IMG/VR virus record: IMGVR_UViG_3300028025_003146
Span: 1 to 64,000 of that record
Direction: 5' to 3' (one strand)
DNA: 64,000 nucleotides
Origin: a virus
This document shows, piece by piece, positions 7,926-17,001 of the stretch (the stretch's first letter is position 1; each line of letters starts with the position of its first letter). Made by a program: the position numbers and the translations under genes. The notes below the pieces were generated by a model. The model was given only the letters and a program-made list of their open reading frames with translations. It made no database searches and had not been told where the DNA came from.

Positions 7926-7934
7926 ATTATATCA
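7926..7934 (-). promoter_or_regulatory. Extended -10 promoter (TGATATAAT)
   Basis: On the minus strand TGA-TATAAT lies 16 bases before the start codon of the 72-residue gene, inside the only gap between neighbouring genes. The TG extension can replace a -35 box. The identical nonamer occurs before the gene at 16977. Confidence 0.5.
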
Positions 7935-7935
7935 T

Positions 7936-8220
7936 TTATTGGTCTTGCTGGCTACTAGGGTCTTCGGGAAAGGGATCGTGCTTAACGCCATCAGGCAACA
8001 CTTTAACCAGAACCCCGTTCTTACGCCCTATTTTAACTTTTTCAACTATCAAAGACTTCATTTCATCATTAGCCTTTTTTAAAATTGGTATCTGGTCTTC
8101 ACCCTCTTCATATGGATTAATCGATCCGATAATTGCGTTAATTGCGTTCATGACAATTGCCTGTTGTTTTTCAATCTCCGCAAATCTTAAAGCATCTTCT
8201 GCTGAAAACTCTGTATTCAT
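7936..8220 (-). CDS. 94-residue helical protein, unknown function
   Basis: Helical N-terminal half (SAEDALRFAEIEKQQAIVMN), a proline/acidic hinge (NPYEEGEDQIP) and a basic segment with GRKNGVLVKVLPDG; the C-terminus is polar. It follows the first glycosyltransferase by one base, so the two are co-translated. No family is recognised. Confidence 0.6.
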   Translation of the reverse strand: MNTEFSAEDALRFAEIEKQQAIVMNAINAIIGSINPYEEGEDQIPILKKANDEMKSLIVEKVKIGRKNGVLVKVLPDGVKHDPFPEDPSSQQDQ

Positions 8221-8221
8221 T

Positions 8222-9124
8222 TTATCCTATTCTTCCAGTCTTAAAGTTAATATTAGCATATCTTTCGTATTCGTCAAGCCCTCTTTTAGACCCTAACGCT
8301 TGATACCCTATCACATTATTATCCACGATCCTAGACAACTCTGCCAGGGAGTCTACCAGAAGATCGTCAGTTTCTTTTTTAAAATAATTACCTGGTAGCT
8401 TTCTCATGCTCATATCTTCATTATCTGCGTTATAATATAAGTGATATATATTATTTTTTCTAGGTATTAAAAGGTCGTATCCATGTGTATAAAATCTAAC
8501 TGAGTATAATGTCTCTTCTCCCCAGTGCAATATTTTCTTGTTGGGCTCAATCATATGAAGATCCCCTGGGCCAAATATTTGTGCACCAGAAACTCCTTTT
8601 GTGAATATATTTCCTTCTTTATTATGCATAGATGCTTGTGGCAATATCTTATCTTTTAAAAACTGAGCCTGAGCCTCTGGGGTATTTGGATACCCTATGT
8701 ATGGAGTATCATCGTTTGGCAAATACTTAATCTTGCCTTCTTCGTAAAGATAAACTGCTGGATATGTCGTTAGTATTGGATTAAGTCCTGCTTCTTTATA
8801 ATATAAATAGTCTGATATTAAATACTTGTCCCAGTCTTTTTCAAACCTGCTATGTGAATCAATTTGCAAATAATAGTCTTCTCCATCATAAAAAGAGTTG
8901 GCTATAAATCTTCCTATGCCAACCCCGATTTTATCTGGAGCAACTGCTTCTTCAAACTTAATGTTTTTGAAATCAGGAATATTAATCTTATCTTCTTTGA
9001 AATAACAATTAAAAACTCCAAAATTAATTGTATGTTCGCCAGAGGACTTATCGATACAATCGAGTATAGTTAATGGGAGTTCACGATCTTGAAAAGAAGA
9101 TATCTGTACAAATATGCTAGACAT
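8222..9124 (-). CDS. Glycosyltransferase, GlcNAc-transferase type (PF11397-like)
   Basis: Likely transfers N-acetylglucosamine or a similar sugar from a nucleotide sugar. The 300-residue protein opens with IFVQISSFQDRELPLTI, which resembles the start of the family containing Skp1-hydroxyproline GlcNAc-transferase. It has a DxH-type metal/nucleotide motif in LQIDSHSRF (D89, H91) followed by KDWD. It also has the GVSGAQIFGPGDLH and HWGEETLYSVR segments typical of the acceptor side. It lies beside a second glycosyltransferase and close downstream of the threonine-tract fibre. The fibre is an attractive substrate (inference); modification of host glycans is an alternative. Confidence 0.8.
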   Translation of the reverse strand: MSSIFVQISSFQDRELPLTILDCIDKSSGEHTINFGVFNCYFKEDKINIPDFKNIKFEEAVAPDKIGVGIGRFIANSFYDGEDYYLQIDSHSRFEKDWDKYLISDYLYYKEAGLNPILTTYPAVYLYEEGKIKYLPNDDTPYIGYPNTPEAQAQFLKDKILPQASMHNKEGNIFTKGVSGAQIFGPGDLHMIEPNKKILHWGEETLYSVRFYTHGYDLLIPRKNNIYHLYYNADNEDMSMRKLPGNYFKKETDDLLVDSLAELSRIVDNNVIGYQALGSKRGLDEYERYANINFKTGRIG

Positions 9125-9983
9125 TTATTTCCCTTTTATTTTCTAGAAATATATTCAGGCAGTACCCAGATATCGTATCTGGGTCTCCGTAATTCATATT
9201 GTCGTAATGTCCGTCCCTAGCATCAAATTTTGAATACATTCCTTCTCCGTGCCATTGATGTATATGGAATATGCCATCTAGGCTATCTTCAGAAAAACAA
9301 TTAGCATCAATAGAATCTGTAATAATAAACTTTTTTGAATCAAATAAAGAAGAAACTACAATTTCAGTAGCTATTAATGTTGATGTGCCAGAATACAAGG
9401 ACTTTAGCCAGGTGTCTTCTATTGTATCTCCGTACCTGCCATTTGGGCACAAATAATAAAATATGTCTTTGCATAAAATATCAGAAAGATTCATTACATT
9501 AATGATGTCTGAAGATGGGCCTATGAGGGTAGCCCCAGCATTAAACATTTTTTTATAATTAATATAATTAAATTTATTTGCCAGCTCGTAAGTCTGTTCG
9601 GTACATCTTTCAGTTAAAGAATAAAATCCAGGCCTGAAAGATATTTTTTCATCAAATATATACTTATTTAAATTCTCAGTAACAAAAACGTCTGTGTCTG
9701 TTTTTATTAAATAATCATATTCTTTTAATATGTGACTATTAGATTTTAAAAATTCCAGGGACTTGGCATATCTATATGTTTCGTAGTATGTATCTTTTGG
9801 AGACTCGTATTCATATACTAATACATTGTGTCTTTTTTTTATACTGCCGCATATTTCAGGCTCAGCAAATATAACAAAGGTAAACCTATTGTCTAATCTT
9901 CTGCCACTTAAAGTCATTTGATTAACTTCATCTACAAAGCTTCCGCCTTTATCTACAAAAGCAGTGATAGCTATTTTTGACAT
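9117..9983 (-). CDS. Second glycosyltransferase-like protein with DxD motif
   Basis: 288 residues from the ATG at 9983, which overlaps the preceding stop (TAATG). The N-terminal half looks like a GT-A fold: a strand start KIAITAFVDKGG, FTFVIFAEPEI, and the DxD motif in YLIKTDTDVFV (D96, D98). A later FNAGATLIGP and GIFHIHQWHGEG segment may complete the active site. Family unknown to me beyond glycosyltransferase-like. It overlaps the GlcNAc-type transferase gene by 8 bases, so the two enzymes probably act on the same substrate in sequence. Confidence 0.7.
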   Translation of the reverse strand: MSKIAITAFVDKGGSFVDEVNQMTLSGRRLDNRFTFVIFAEPEICGSIKKRHNVLVYEYESPKDTYYETYRYAKSLEFLKSNSHILKEYDYLIKTDTDVFVTENLNKYIFDEKISFRPGFYSLTERCTEQTYELANKFNYINYKKMFNAGATLIGPSSDIINVMNLSDILCKDIFYYLCPNGRYGDTIEDTWLKSLYSGTSTLIATEIVVSSLFDSKKFIITDSIDANCFSEDSLDGIFHIHQWHGEGMYSKFDARDGHYDNMNYGDPDTISGYCLNIFLENKREINV

Positions 9984-10405
9984 TACCAATTCCCTATAGG
10001 ACAACTTGAAGATTCAATTGATGAATACTCTTCTGCAAACACACCGAGTGCTTTACACTGTTTAGATATTGTAACAAATTCTGGGCAATTTGTACATAGC
10101 GAGTATCTTGAATTAGATACTTCCAGTGATGCCTTTTCAAGTTCTATTTGTTTCCACATTTCGGTATCAGCTAAAGGCTCATCTATGCTTACTCCAACTA
10201 TTTGAAATCCCAAATTTAAAAGCAATAAGGCTTTTTCTTTTCGAAGCAGATTAATCTCATCAATTTTTTCTTCCAATATCTCTAACGGGGTATCGTCTTG
10301 AGCATTACTATTTACAGAAGATCGAAGAATTTTAATCTCTGGAATAAGTAATAATTGCTGAGCTTCAATTTCTTTAATTCTATTTAGGTCATCTTTTTTT
10401 GTCAT
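9983..10405 (-). CDS. Coiled-coil protein with C-terminal cysteine cluster
   Basis: 140 residues. The first 70 are helical (RIKEIEAQQLLLIPEIKIL, EKIDEINLLRKEKALLLL). The last 42 carry RYSLCTNCPEF, SKQCKALG and SSCPIGNW. This tail clearly matches the 75-residue protein at 58236-58463 (RYEICKFCPEL, KQCKKCGC, CPLGKW), but the CKKCGC pair has decayed to CKALG. The zinc site may therefore be altered. It sits between the mucin-like fibre and the glycosyltransferases. Function unknown. Confidence 0.65.
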   Translation of the reverse strand: MTKKDDLNRIKEIEAQQLLLIPEIKILRSSVNSNAQDDTPLEILEEKIDEINLLRKEKALLLLNLGFQIVGVSIDEPLADTEMWKQIELEKASLEVSNSRYSLCTNCPEFVTISKQCKALGVFAEEYSSIESSSCPIGNW

Positions 10406-10413
10406 ATTTCTCC

Positions 10414-12720
10414 TTATGGAATAGTTATTGATGAAGAATATCTATACGCACCACGATCTGAGGTTCCATTTGTAAAGATGTCTGTATAGTCTGTTAGTCT
10501 AAATCCGTATCCTTGAACACCAAACTGATAAGATCCATTAACGCAATCAGTATAAGAGTCTGTCGTGTCTGTTATTGTTGAGCTAAATGCATTGTGTCTT
10601 GCAACACCGCTTGTTGTTGCATTATTTATTCTTGTATTCCACCACATAAAATAAACATTGTCTGTTATGCTGTAAGTCCAAGTTCCAGTCAAGGTTCTTC
10701 CACTCTTAGATCTACCCACTGAGTTAACTGTAAATGCAGGAGTAACTGGTGCAGGCGTAGTAGTGGTAGTCGTAGTAGGTGCAGCCGTAGTAGTTGTAGT
10801 GGTAGGTGCGGGCGTAGTAGTTGTAGTGGTAGGTGCGGGCGTAGTCGTAGTAGTAGTGGTGGTAGTGGTGGTAGTCGTAGTAGTGGTAGTCGTAGTAGTT
10901 GTAGTAGGATTTGCTTCAGTTGTTGCTGTTGCAAATGCTGACCATCTGCTTACTCCAGTAGCGTTCTTTGAACGAACCCACCACCAGTATTGTGTATTTG
11001 CAGCTAAACCAGTTCTATTAGAGCTAGTTACATTTCCTATTTCATAATCTTCTGTAGTGTTTTTATCTATAATGTCACTATAATCTCCCACAGTACTATA
11101 ATATAAATGGTAATTAGTTGGTGATCCTCCTGCTGCATTCCAAGCCAAATCAATTCTGCTATTAGACATTCTTGTTGCTGTAAATCCAGTGGGTCTAGAT
11201 GGGAACTGTGGATTTACGTTAGATGTATTTTCAGAATAATCCCCTTCATCTTCTGTTCCTATCGACCAAAAGTCATCTCCAGTGTAATCGCCTATACCAT
11301 GTGCCTGAACCCCGAATCTATAAGAGGTCATGGTAAGTCCAGTTCCTCCAATGTCATTAAAAAAATCTGTAGTTTTATCTTCTGCATCTGTTGTATAAAA
11401 CACATGTTTTGCAGTTCCCTGTGTACTGGTATTTCTAAGTCTGGTATTTAACCAAAGAAGAGTTACGTTGGTAGTAGCAGTTCCAAATTTTGTCCAGGTT
11501 CCGTCTATTCTTCTATATATATTAGAAACAGCAGTAGGTACTCTATTTTCAAGAGTCTCTACAACTGCAGTTATTGGCCCTAAGTTTGGAGTGCTATGCT
11601 GTAGAGACACAGCTGATCCAAGTGAGGAATCGGTAACAAGTCTAATTAATTTACCTACAGCGGTCACATTAGTGCTTGTTCCGTCAAGATAAAATTTTGC
11701 TGGTATAACTACCGAGTGATCTTGGTTATGTGATGTATCAGTTCCGCTACCCAGTACTGTCCCATCAGATTTGTATATAGGTATCCAGGCTGAACGGTTA
11801 GTATTATAGTACTGGAACGTCCAATAAACTTTGTCTGGCTCTGGTGAGTATGTTCCAGTATTTGCTGTTATTGTATTGCCAATTTGCACACCAGTTGTTT
11901 TCCATGATGGCATCGTAACAATTACTGGGGCTGTTGCAATTGTACCAGTCGGAGTAGCCCAAGCACTGAATGTTGATCCACCAGTATTTACAGCTTTAAT
12001 TCTTCCTGATATCTTGTGTCCTAAATCATCATTTGAAATTAAATACGTGCTGCTGGTGTAGTCTGTGCGTATGGCTCCAGTGTCCTCCCACTTCCATTCG
12101 TACTCAAAAAGAGATGAGTCTGGTGATGTATCATTTGTCCTATCTGTAGTTGCTTTCCAATCTGGGTCTGTTTGCTTAAATATACCTACAGTCTGTCCAG
12201 GTTGTGGGGATCCAGGTGATGTTACGCCAATATAATATCCTCCATTAGTTGTTAGTGATACTGGAGCATACTTAACTATTTTAACTGGTGTAGCATTTGC
12301 TTCGTTAAAAAGTGTGCCGTCTGATGCACGTACAGTTACTGTTATCCATTTACCATCATCATCTGATGTTGTTGTGTATGCCGCTGAAGTTGCTGCACCA
12401 ATGGCTACGAATGGGCCTGCTTCTGCGTCTGATCTAACCCACTGTCTAGTAAAGGTAGTTGCGCCATCCCAGCTTCCATTTGTGCTGTCATATATATCAA
12501 ATGTTTTTCCGCCCAATCTTGGAGTAATTGTTGGAGAGCTATTAAGTGATGGGCCAGCACCCAAAAAAACTTGCACCCATTTGCTTGTAGTGCCCACAAG
12601 TTTTTTTACATACACAGTAGCTAAAGATGTCCAATTTCCATTCTTTTTTAAGTATATCTTCTTAAGCTCTACCCATTTGCTTGTGCCGCTTACGTCTTTC
12701 TTTAAATATGCTTTTGGCAT
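10414..12720 (-). CDS. Large tail fibre/minor tail protein with FN3 domain and mucin-like Thr tract
   Basis: 768 residues, an adhesion-type structural protein. The N-terminus holds short repeats of the YLKK...W..V kind (residues 1-50). Several immunoglobulin-like beta domains follow up to about 400. A module at about 405-500 and a second at about 665-768 are homologous to each other (LWLNTRLRN/MWWNTRINN, RFGVQAHGIGDYT/QFGVQGYGFRLTD). Between them lie an FN3 domain (about 510-600) and a tract at residues 606-655 with 41 threonines broken by PAP or AAP. The tract resembles a mucin O-glycosylation stalk. Two glycosyltransferase genes lie downstream. Confidence 0.8.
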   Translation of the reverse strand: MPKAYLKKDVSGTSKWVELKKIYLKKNGNWTSLATVYVKKLVGTTSKWVQVFLGAGPSLNSSPTITPRLGGKTFDIYDSTNGSWDGATTFTRQWVRSDAEAGPFVAIGAATSAAYTTTSDDDGKWITVTVRASDGTLFNEANATPVKIVKYAPVSLTTNGGYYIGVTSPGSPQPGQTVGIFKQTDPDWKATTDRTNDTSPDSSLFEYEWKWEDTGAIRTDYTSSTYLISNDDLGHKISGRIKAVNTGGSTFSAWATPTGTIATAPVIVTMPSWKTTGVQIGNTITANTGTYSPEPDKVYWTFQYYNTNRSAWIPIYKSDGTVLGSGTDTSHNQDHSVVIPAKFYLDGTSTNVTAVGKLIRLVTDSSLGSAVSLQHSTPNLGPITAVVETLENRVPTAVSNIYRRIDGTWTKFGTATTNVTLLWLNTRLRNTSTQGTAKHVFYTTDAEDKTTDFFNDIGGTGLTMTSYRFGVQAHGIGDYTGDDFWSIGTEDEGDYSENTSNVNPQFPSRPTGFTATRMSNSRIDLAWNAAGGSPTNYHLYYSTVGDYSDIIDKNTTEDYEIGNVTSSNRTGLAANTQYWWWVRSKNATGVSRWSAFATATTEANPTTTTTTTTTTTTTTTTTTTTTTPAPTTTTTTPAPTTTTTTAAPTTTTTTTPAPVTPAFTVNSVGRSKSGRTLTGTWTYSITDNVYFMWWNTRINNATTSGVARHNAFSSTITDTTDSYTDCVNGSYQFGVQGYGFRLTDYTDIFTNGTSDRGAYRYSSSITIP
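10747..10908. repeat. Threonine-codon microsatellite in fibre gene
   Basis: Direct reading shows runs of 22, 6, 6 and 7 ACN codons (positions 10840-10905, 10813-10830, 10786-10803 and 10756-10776). They are separated by nearly identical 9-base units coding PAP or AAP. The triplet repeat is prone to slippage, which would change stalk length in frame. Confidence 0.9.
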
Positions 12721-12729
12721 GATCTTACC

Positions 12730-15243
12730 TTAATTATTCGTGCTAAACGCTAGGTCGCCGTTTTGACCGACGCTATTCCAGGTTGAACCTAGGATGGTTG
12801 TAGAGCTTGAGCCTGTAGTAAAAATTGCTCTTCCTCGTGTTACCTTTCCAGTTGCATCTGTTTGTAGCATAGCTGGTTGATCTTTTGAAGAAGTAGTGTA
12901 ATGTGCTACACCCCAGTTTTGCCCAGCTATAGTGCTATCTCCTATAAAGTAGAATCCCTTTTCGGTAGTATTGGCTCTTATTTCAAATCCCATGTACCCT
13001 AGACCACCAAGATAGTTTACATAGTTTGTTACTGCGCCACCTGAAGTTCCTGATGCATACCAGGTCTCTCCGTAATAAAATGCTGAATCTGGGAGCCCTC
13101 CTTCAAATAGGTTATCTGTAAACTTTACTGTATTTGATACAATGGTATTAGTGCTTGTAGTTGAGCCCCACTCATCAGTTACTGGGTCATATGTAGGGAT
13201 AGATACATATTCTGTAGTAGTTTGGGATGCTGGCATTATTGTATATCTCACATTAGTAAAGTTTAATCTTGTAGAGTCATCTGAAGTTTCTGTCTGACCT
13301 CCAGATGTGTTTGTACTTGCTGTCTGTTTTCCACTAAGGTTAATTGTAGCTCCAGTAATTGTACCGCCCTCAATTGTAGTTCCAGTAACTTTAGTTCCAG
13401 TTATAAGCCCGCCAGAAATAGTTCCAGTGTTAGAGTTTAAAGTAATTACTCCATTTGTAGATCCAGCTTTTGATGTAATTGTTTCTGAATTTATTTGCCA
13501 TCCGCTTGTAGTGTTACCCAGATATCCGCTGGAAGCTTTTATAACACCTGTTATATCAGCAGATGTTGCAGTAAGTCCTCCCGCTGCTGTTACTGTAAAC
13601 TGACCCGCAGCTCCCGCAGTAATAGATCCATCTGAACCTAAAGATGTGTTAGCCTTAGTGATGGCAGTAGATGTAATTGTCCATCCGCCGATTGATCCTT
13701 TATTAACGGTAATTCCAGACGCCGTGTCTAGCTGAAATAGGGTTCCACTTGCATCTGTTCCTTGAATACCAACTCCACCTGTGTATGCGCCTTGAGCATT
13801 CGTAAAAGCTCCCATTTCAATTTTGGTGCCCGTTGGAGTATTAAGTTTAAATTGACCATATGCTGTAGCACTTCCAACCTGTATAGCACCAGTAAAATTA
13901 CCAGCATTGGCATTGATAGTTCCAGTTACTGATAGGCTTGTTCCGTCCCACACAAGTTTATCTGTCGCACCACCAACTGATAAGTATGCAGCACTTGATA
14001 CGTTTGTATTTCCTTGAACATACCAGTAGTTATCTGGGGCAATGTAAAGGCCCTTTTTGGAATTATCTGAACTGATTCCATATCCTAATTTCATATCTCC
14101 AGCTGTGATTGCAACATCTGGTAAAAGAGAATTACTTACTGGAACTACTATGTCCTGATAAGTACGCCATTGAGTTTCATTAGTATTGCCATAAATATCA
14201 AATGTACTTACTGCAATCTCATAAGACTTTCCGCCTTTAAGACCATATATGTAAGAAGATGTTTTGTCTTTACCTGGAACAGACATATAGGTATAAGAAG
14301 AATTAGAGCCAGCTATTCTAAATCTTATTCTATATCCAGATGTGCTAGCGTCTGCATTTTCTGTCCATGTAAACAAAACTTTTTTGTCAAAAGAAAATAA
14401 CCCATTTGAATCATCAGTTAACGTAGTAGTGCCCACGTTAAAAGTATTAACTGGTGGAGTACTGTCAAAAACTATTGGATCGAATGGCACTGCCTCTTTA
14501 ACAATTGAAAAATTAGATTTTAATCCCGTGATAGATACGTGTTTAATTTTAATATAATTTGTAGATAAAGACGCAACCGTTATAATTGCTGGCCCCTTGC
14601 CAGAATATACCAGGTCGTATGTGCCAGCTTGAGAAGATGAAGTGTAAACCTCTGTGTAGTTGTATGTAGGGGAAGAGACCAATGCACCAGCCCACGAAAC
14701 TGTAAATCCATTTGATACAGAAAGCACTGACCAATCTGAGTCAGAAACATTTTGTCCGCTAATTGCATCCGCATATGGAGGTATTGCAAATGCTGTTCCA
14801 GTAGTTGATGTATCTATATAGACTGTTTTTAATAAACCAGTCAGGGTAGTTGGAAGAACGCCTGCAAAGTTATTAATTAATTCTTGTGACGAGATGATAG
14901 CTTTTTGTTGAGGTTTTGTTTTATCAATAGAATATGCAAAAGGAACTGTAACTGCTCCCGAAGTTATATAAATAGTAAATAGAGTAGAAAGTAATGGGGC
15001 TTCCCACGATATTTCTAAATTAATTCCGTTCCATACAGAAGTTACATTGCTTGCCTCTGGTCTAGAAATTTCTGGAGTAATAAGATTCTTAGAGGCAGAC
15101 CACAGACCATACGACCCGTCTGCAAATTTCCATCTAAATTGGATAGGAACTGTTCTCCCTGGGTCTAAATCTGGGATGACAACGTCAAACGTATCGCTGC
15201 CAGCAGCGCCTACGCTATAGTCACCTAGATCTTCAAAAGCCAT
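12730..15243 (-). CDS. Large minor tail/central fibre protein with FN3-like domains
   Basis: 837 residues. The N-terminal half has FN3-like strands (PEASNVTSVWNGINLEISWE; VLFTWTENADASTSGYRIRF). The middle has a region common in tail-tip fibre proteins (GKLVWDGTSLSVTGTINANAGNFTG pattern, here in part). A run of glycine/threonine beta-helix-like repeats with TGTTIEGGTITGATI follows, and then a compact C-terminal beta domain (about 640-837). It lies one base from the preceding minor tail gene and just before the mucin-like fibre. Receptor recognition is likely from composition and place. Confidence 0.7.
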   Translation of the reverse strand: MAFEDLGDYSVGAAGSDTFDVVIPDLDPGRTVPIQFRWKFADGSYGLWSASKNLITPEISRPEASNVTSVWNGINLEISWEAPLLSTLFTIYITSGAVTVPFAYSIDKTKPQQKAIISSQELINNFAGVLPTTLTGLLKTVYIDTSTTGTAFAIPPYADAISGQNVSDSDWSVLSVSNGFTVSWAGALVSSPTYNYTEVYTSSSQAGTYDLVYSGKGPAIITVASLSTNYIKIKHVSITGLKSNFSIVKEAVPFDPIVFDSTPPVNTFNVGTTTLTDDSNGLFSFDKKVLFTWTENADASTSGYRIRFRIAGSNSSYTYMSVPGKDKTSSYIYGLKGGKSYEIAVSTFDIYGNTNETQWRTYQDIVVPVSNSLLPDVAITAGDMKLGYGISSDNSKKGLYIAPDNYWYVQGNTNVSSAAYLSVGGATDKLVWDGTSLSVTGTINANAGNFTGAIQVGSATAYGQFKLNTPTGTKIEMGAFTNAQGAYTGGVGIQGTDASGTLFQLDTASGITVNKGSIGGWTITSTAITKANTSLGSDGSITAGAAGQFTVTAAGGLTATSADITGVIKASSGYLGNTTSGWQINSETITSKAGSTNGVITLNSNTGTISGGLITGTKVTGTTIEGGTITGATINLSGKQTASTNTSGGQTETSDDSTRLNFTNVRYTIMPASQTTTEYVSIPTYDPVTDEWGSTTSTNTIVSNTVKFTDNLFEGGLPDSAFYYGETWYASGTSGGAVTNYVNYLGGLGYMGFEIRANTTEKGFYFIGDSTIAGQNWGVAHYTTSSKDQPAMLQTDATGKVTRGRAIFTTGSSSTTILGSTWNSVGQNGDLAFSTNN

Positions 15244-15244
15244 T

Positions 15245-16168
15245 TTAGAATCCTAAATCCAATCTGTATTCAACTTCTACCTGTCTTCCAGATAACTTCA
15301 TAAGTGGTGTAGACAATACTGACCTACTTATTAAACCAAAATCTGGACTAAATGTATCTTCATCGTTAATTCTTAATGCATCCATATCTACTGAGGTAGA
15401 TGTTCCCCCTGCTGGAGTAATTGTAATTCCTATCTGATTGATATTAGAAGGATCTACATTTAATGTGCTAGCATTTGAAAAAAGATTGCTTAAGAGTATT
15501 CCAGGAGTTATCTTATATCCAGTGCCCGCCTCTGGAGTAATAGTGACAGAGTAATAGTTGTCTGGAGAGCTATAAAATTTAATAATAATATTGCTTAAAT
15601 TTGCATCTTGTTTAAAGTAAGCTAATCTAAGAGTATCATTTACGCTATAACCTGATAAGTCTATTTGTTGTACATTGCTTTTATATTCTTTTGCCGATGT
15701 TCCGTTTGAGGACATATTTAAAGTATACTGACCAACCCTAGAATTATTTGAAGATATAGATGGATTATTTGTCCAGTCTAGCTGACTTTCAAAATCTGCA
15801 ATAAATTTGCTATCGTAAGAACTAATAGAGTCTCTAAACTCTGGGTAGATTCCTACTTCTGTAATATAACCCGATACGTCTTGAGGAATTGTAGTTTTAT
15901 AAACTACAGAATAAGTGGTAGTGTCATTTAACGATTGTATATCAGTGCTACCAAACTCTACTGGAGTTCGATAAAATTCAAATCCCAGCCTTGTGTCTGC
16001 GTCTGTTGCTGATGCACTATCAATTCCAAAAGCCATGGATTTAGATGTAAACGAATCTCTTCCAGCTATAAGGTTTGTAAAAAATCTTTTACCGTATTTG
16101 GTAATAACATTTTTAGACCTGTATATCTCTTGGCCGTCTTGGTAATATATGTATGTTCCCTTTATCAT
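15245..16168 (-). CDS. Minor tail protein
   Basis: 307 residues, beta-rich, without enzymatic motifs. It begins MIKGTYIYYQDGQEIYRSKN, and a middle segment (about 130-260) looks like a jelly-roll or carbohydrate-binding module (YTLNMSSNGTSAKEYKSN, YSVTITPEAG). The phrase SNGTSAKEY recurs as NNSTSAKEY in the hub-like protein at 17002-18714, suggesting a shared module. It lies in the tail-tip gene run and is probably a component of the tail tip. Confidence 0.6.
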   Translation of the reverse strand: MIKGTYIYYQDGQEIYRSKNVITKYGKRFFTNLIAGRDSFTSKSMAFGIDSASATDADTRLGFEFYRTPVEFGSTDIQSLNDTTTYSVVYKTTIPQDVSGYITEVGIYPEFRDSISSYDSKFIADFESQLDWTNNPSISSNNSRVGQYTLNMSSNGTSAKEYKSNVQQIDLSGYSVNDTLRLAYFKQDANLSNIIIKFYSSPDNYYSVTITPEAGTGYKITPGILLSNLFSNASTLNVDPSNINQIGITITPAGGTSTSVDMDALRINDEDTFSPDFGLISRSVLSTPLMKLSGRQVEVEYRLDLGF

Positions 16169-16176
16169 GATTCCCC

Positions 16177-16977
16177 TTAGATTGGTGTAGAATATCCTGA
16201 ATAATATGTTTTGCCGTCTGTTGCCAAAACAACCGCCCTAACTCTTAGCCATCTTTGAGAAGGAGTTGCCGCTGTATCTCCTTGCGCTGAGCTAACTCTA
16301 TAATTTCTAGTCTTTCCGCTATCTCCTATTGCTAGTAATCCGCCAGAGACATAAGACTTTGTTCCTGAACTTATTTTTGTACTCGTAACGCTTGAAGATG
16401 ATCTTATTTCCCACTGATAAGTAACTGACTCATAAGATCCTAATCCAGATACGTTGTTCCATCCCCAAGCCAGTGCCGTTCCAGTTCTATCGAAAGCAAC
16501 TGAAGGAACCGAAGGAGAAGGAGCAATAAATGCTACTGGGGTAGGTATGCTTAATGCTGGAGCTTGATTACTCTGCTGGCTTCTTGCGTCTACTCCCACT
16601 ACATTCTTTTTATCTTTACTTGAATTTCTAATTTTAATAATTGCTTTGATTCTAATAGAATTAAATGTATCAAAATATTGTTGATATGTTATATTTTCTA
16701 TATCTGTTAACTGAGGAATATCTATAATCTCTGCTGGTAGATTTGGATCTGGTGGTAATTTTTTATCTGCAAGACTTGTAGAAGAGCCTGAAGATCCTGA
16801 AGATCCTGATCCAGATCCTGTAATAAATGGACTTGCTACATCTGATTTAGAGCCTTCTTCAATATCTATTCCTACTGTTTTTCTTAAAAAAACACGGTCA
16901 GGAGAATTTTTTGGCAAAACAATTGGAGGTCCAACAACAACCGATTTACCATCAACTCTATTAGCGTCTTGTGTCAT
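16177..16977 (-). CDS. Minor tail protein with Gly/Ser linker, probably leaderless
   Basis: 266 residues: a low-complexity N-terminal part with a GSGSGSSGSSGSS linker near residue 55, a helical middle (about 85-120) and a C-terminal Ig-like domain (VTYQWEIRSSSSVTS; WLRVRAVVLATDG). The ATG at 16977 has no Shine-Dalgarno sequence. Instead TGATATAAT ends six bases upstream, so transcription should start at or next to the A of the ATG. Function inferred only from the tail neighbourhood. Confidence 0.6.
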   Translation of the reverse strand: MTQDANRVDGKSVVVGPPIVLPKNSPDRVFLRKTVGIDIEEGSKSDVASPFITGSGSGSSGSSGSSTSLADKKLPPDPNLPAEIIDIPQLTDIENITYQQYFDTFNSIRIKAIIKIRNSSKDKKNVVGVDARSQQSNQAPALSIPTPVAFIAPSPSVPSVAFDRTGTALAWGWNNVSGLGSYESVTYQWEIRSSSSVTSTKISSGTKSYVSGGLLAIGDSGKTRNYRVSSAQGDTAATPSQRWLRVRAVVLATDGKTYYSGYSTPI

Positions 16978-16983
16978 TTTATT

Positions 16984-16992
16984 ATTATATCA
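16984..16992 (-). promoter_or_regulatory. Extended -10 promoter giving a leaderless start
   Basis: TGA-TATAAT on the minus strand, with exactly six bases (AATAAA) before the ATG at 16977. The usual -10 to start distance puts +1 on the start codon. The palindrome TAGTCGACTA lies immediately upstream. Confidence 0.55.
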
Positions 16993-17001
16993 TTTAGTCG
17001 A

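Noticed and set aside
10763-11047. Plus-strand open frame full of valine over the fibre gene
   Set aside because: It is the reverse reading of the threonine repeat; no start site or protein-like composition.
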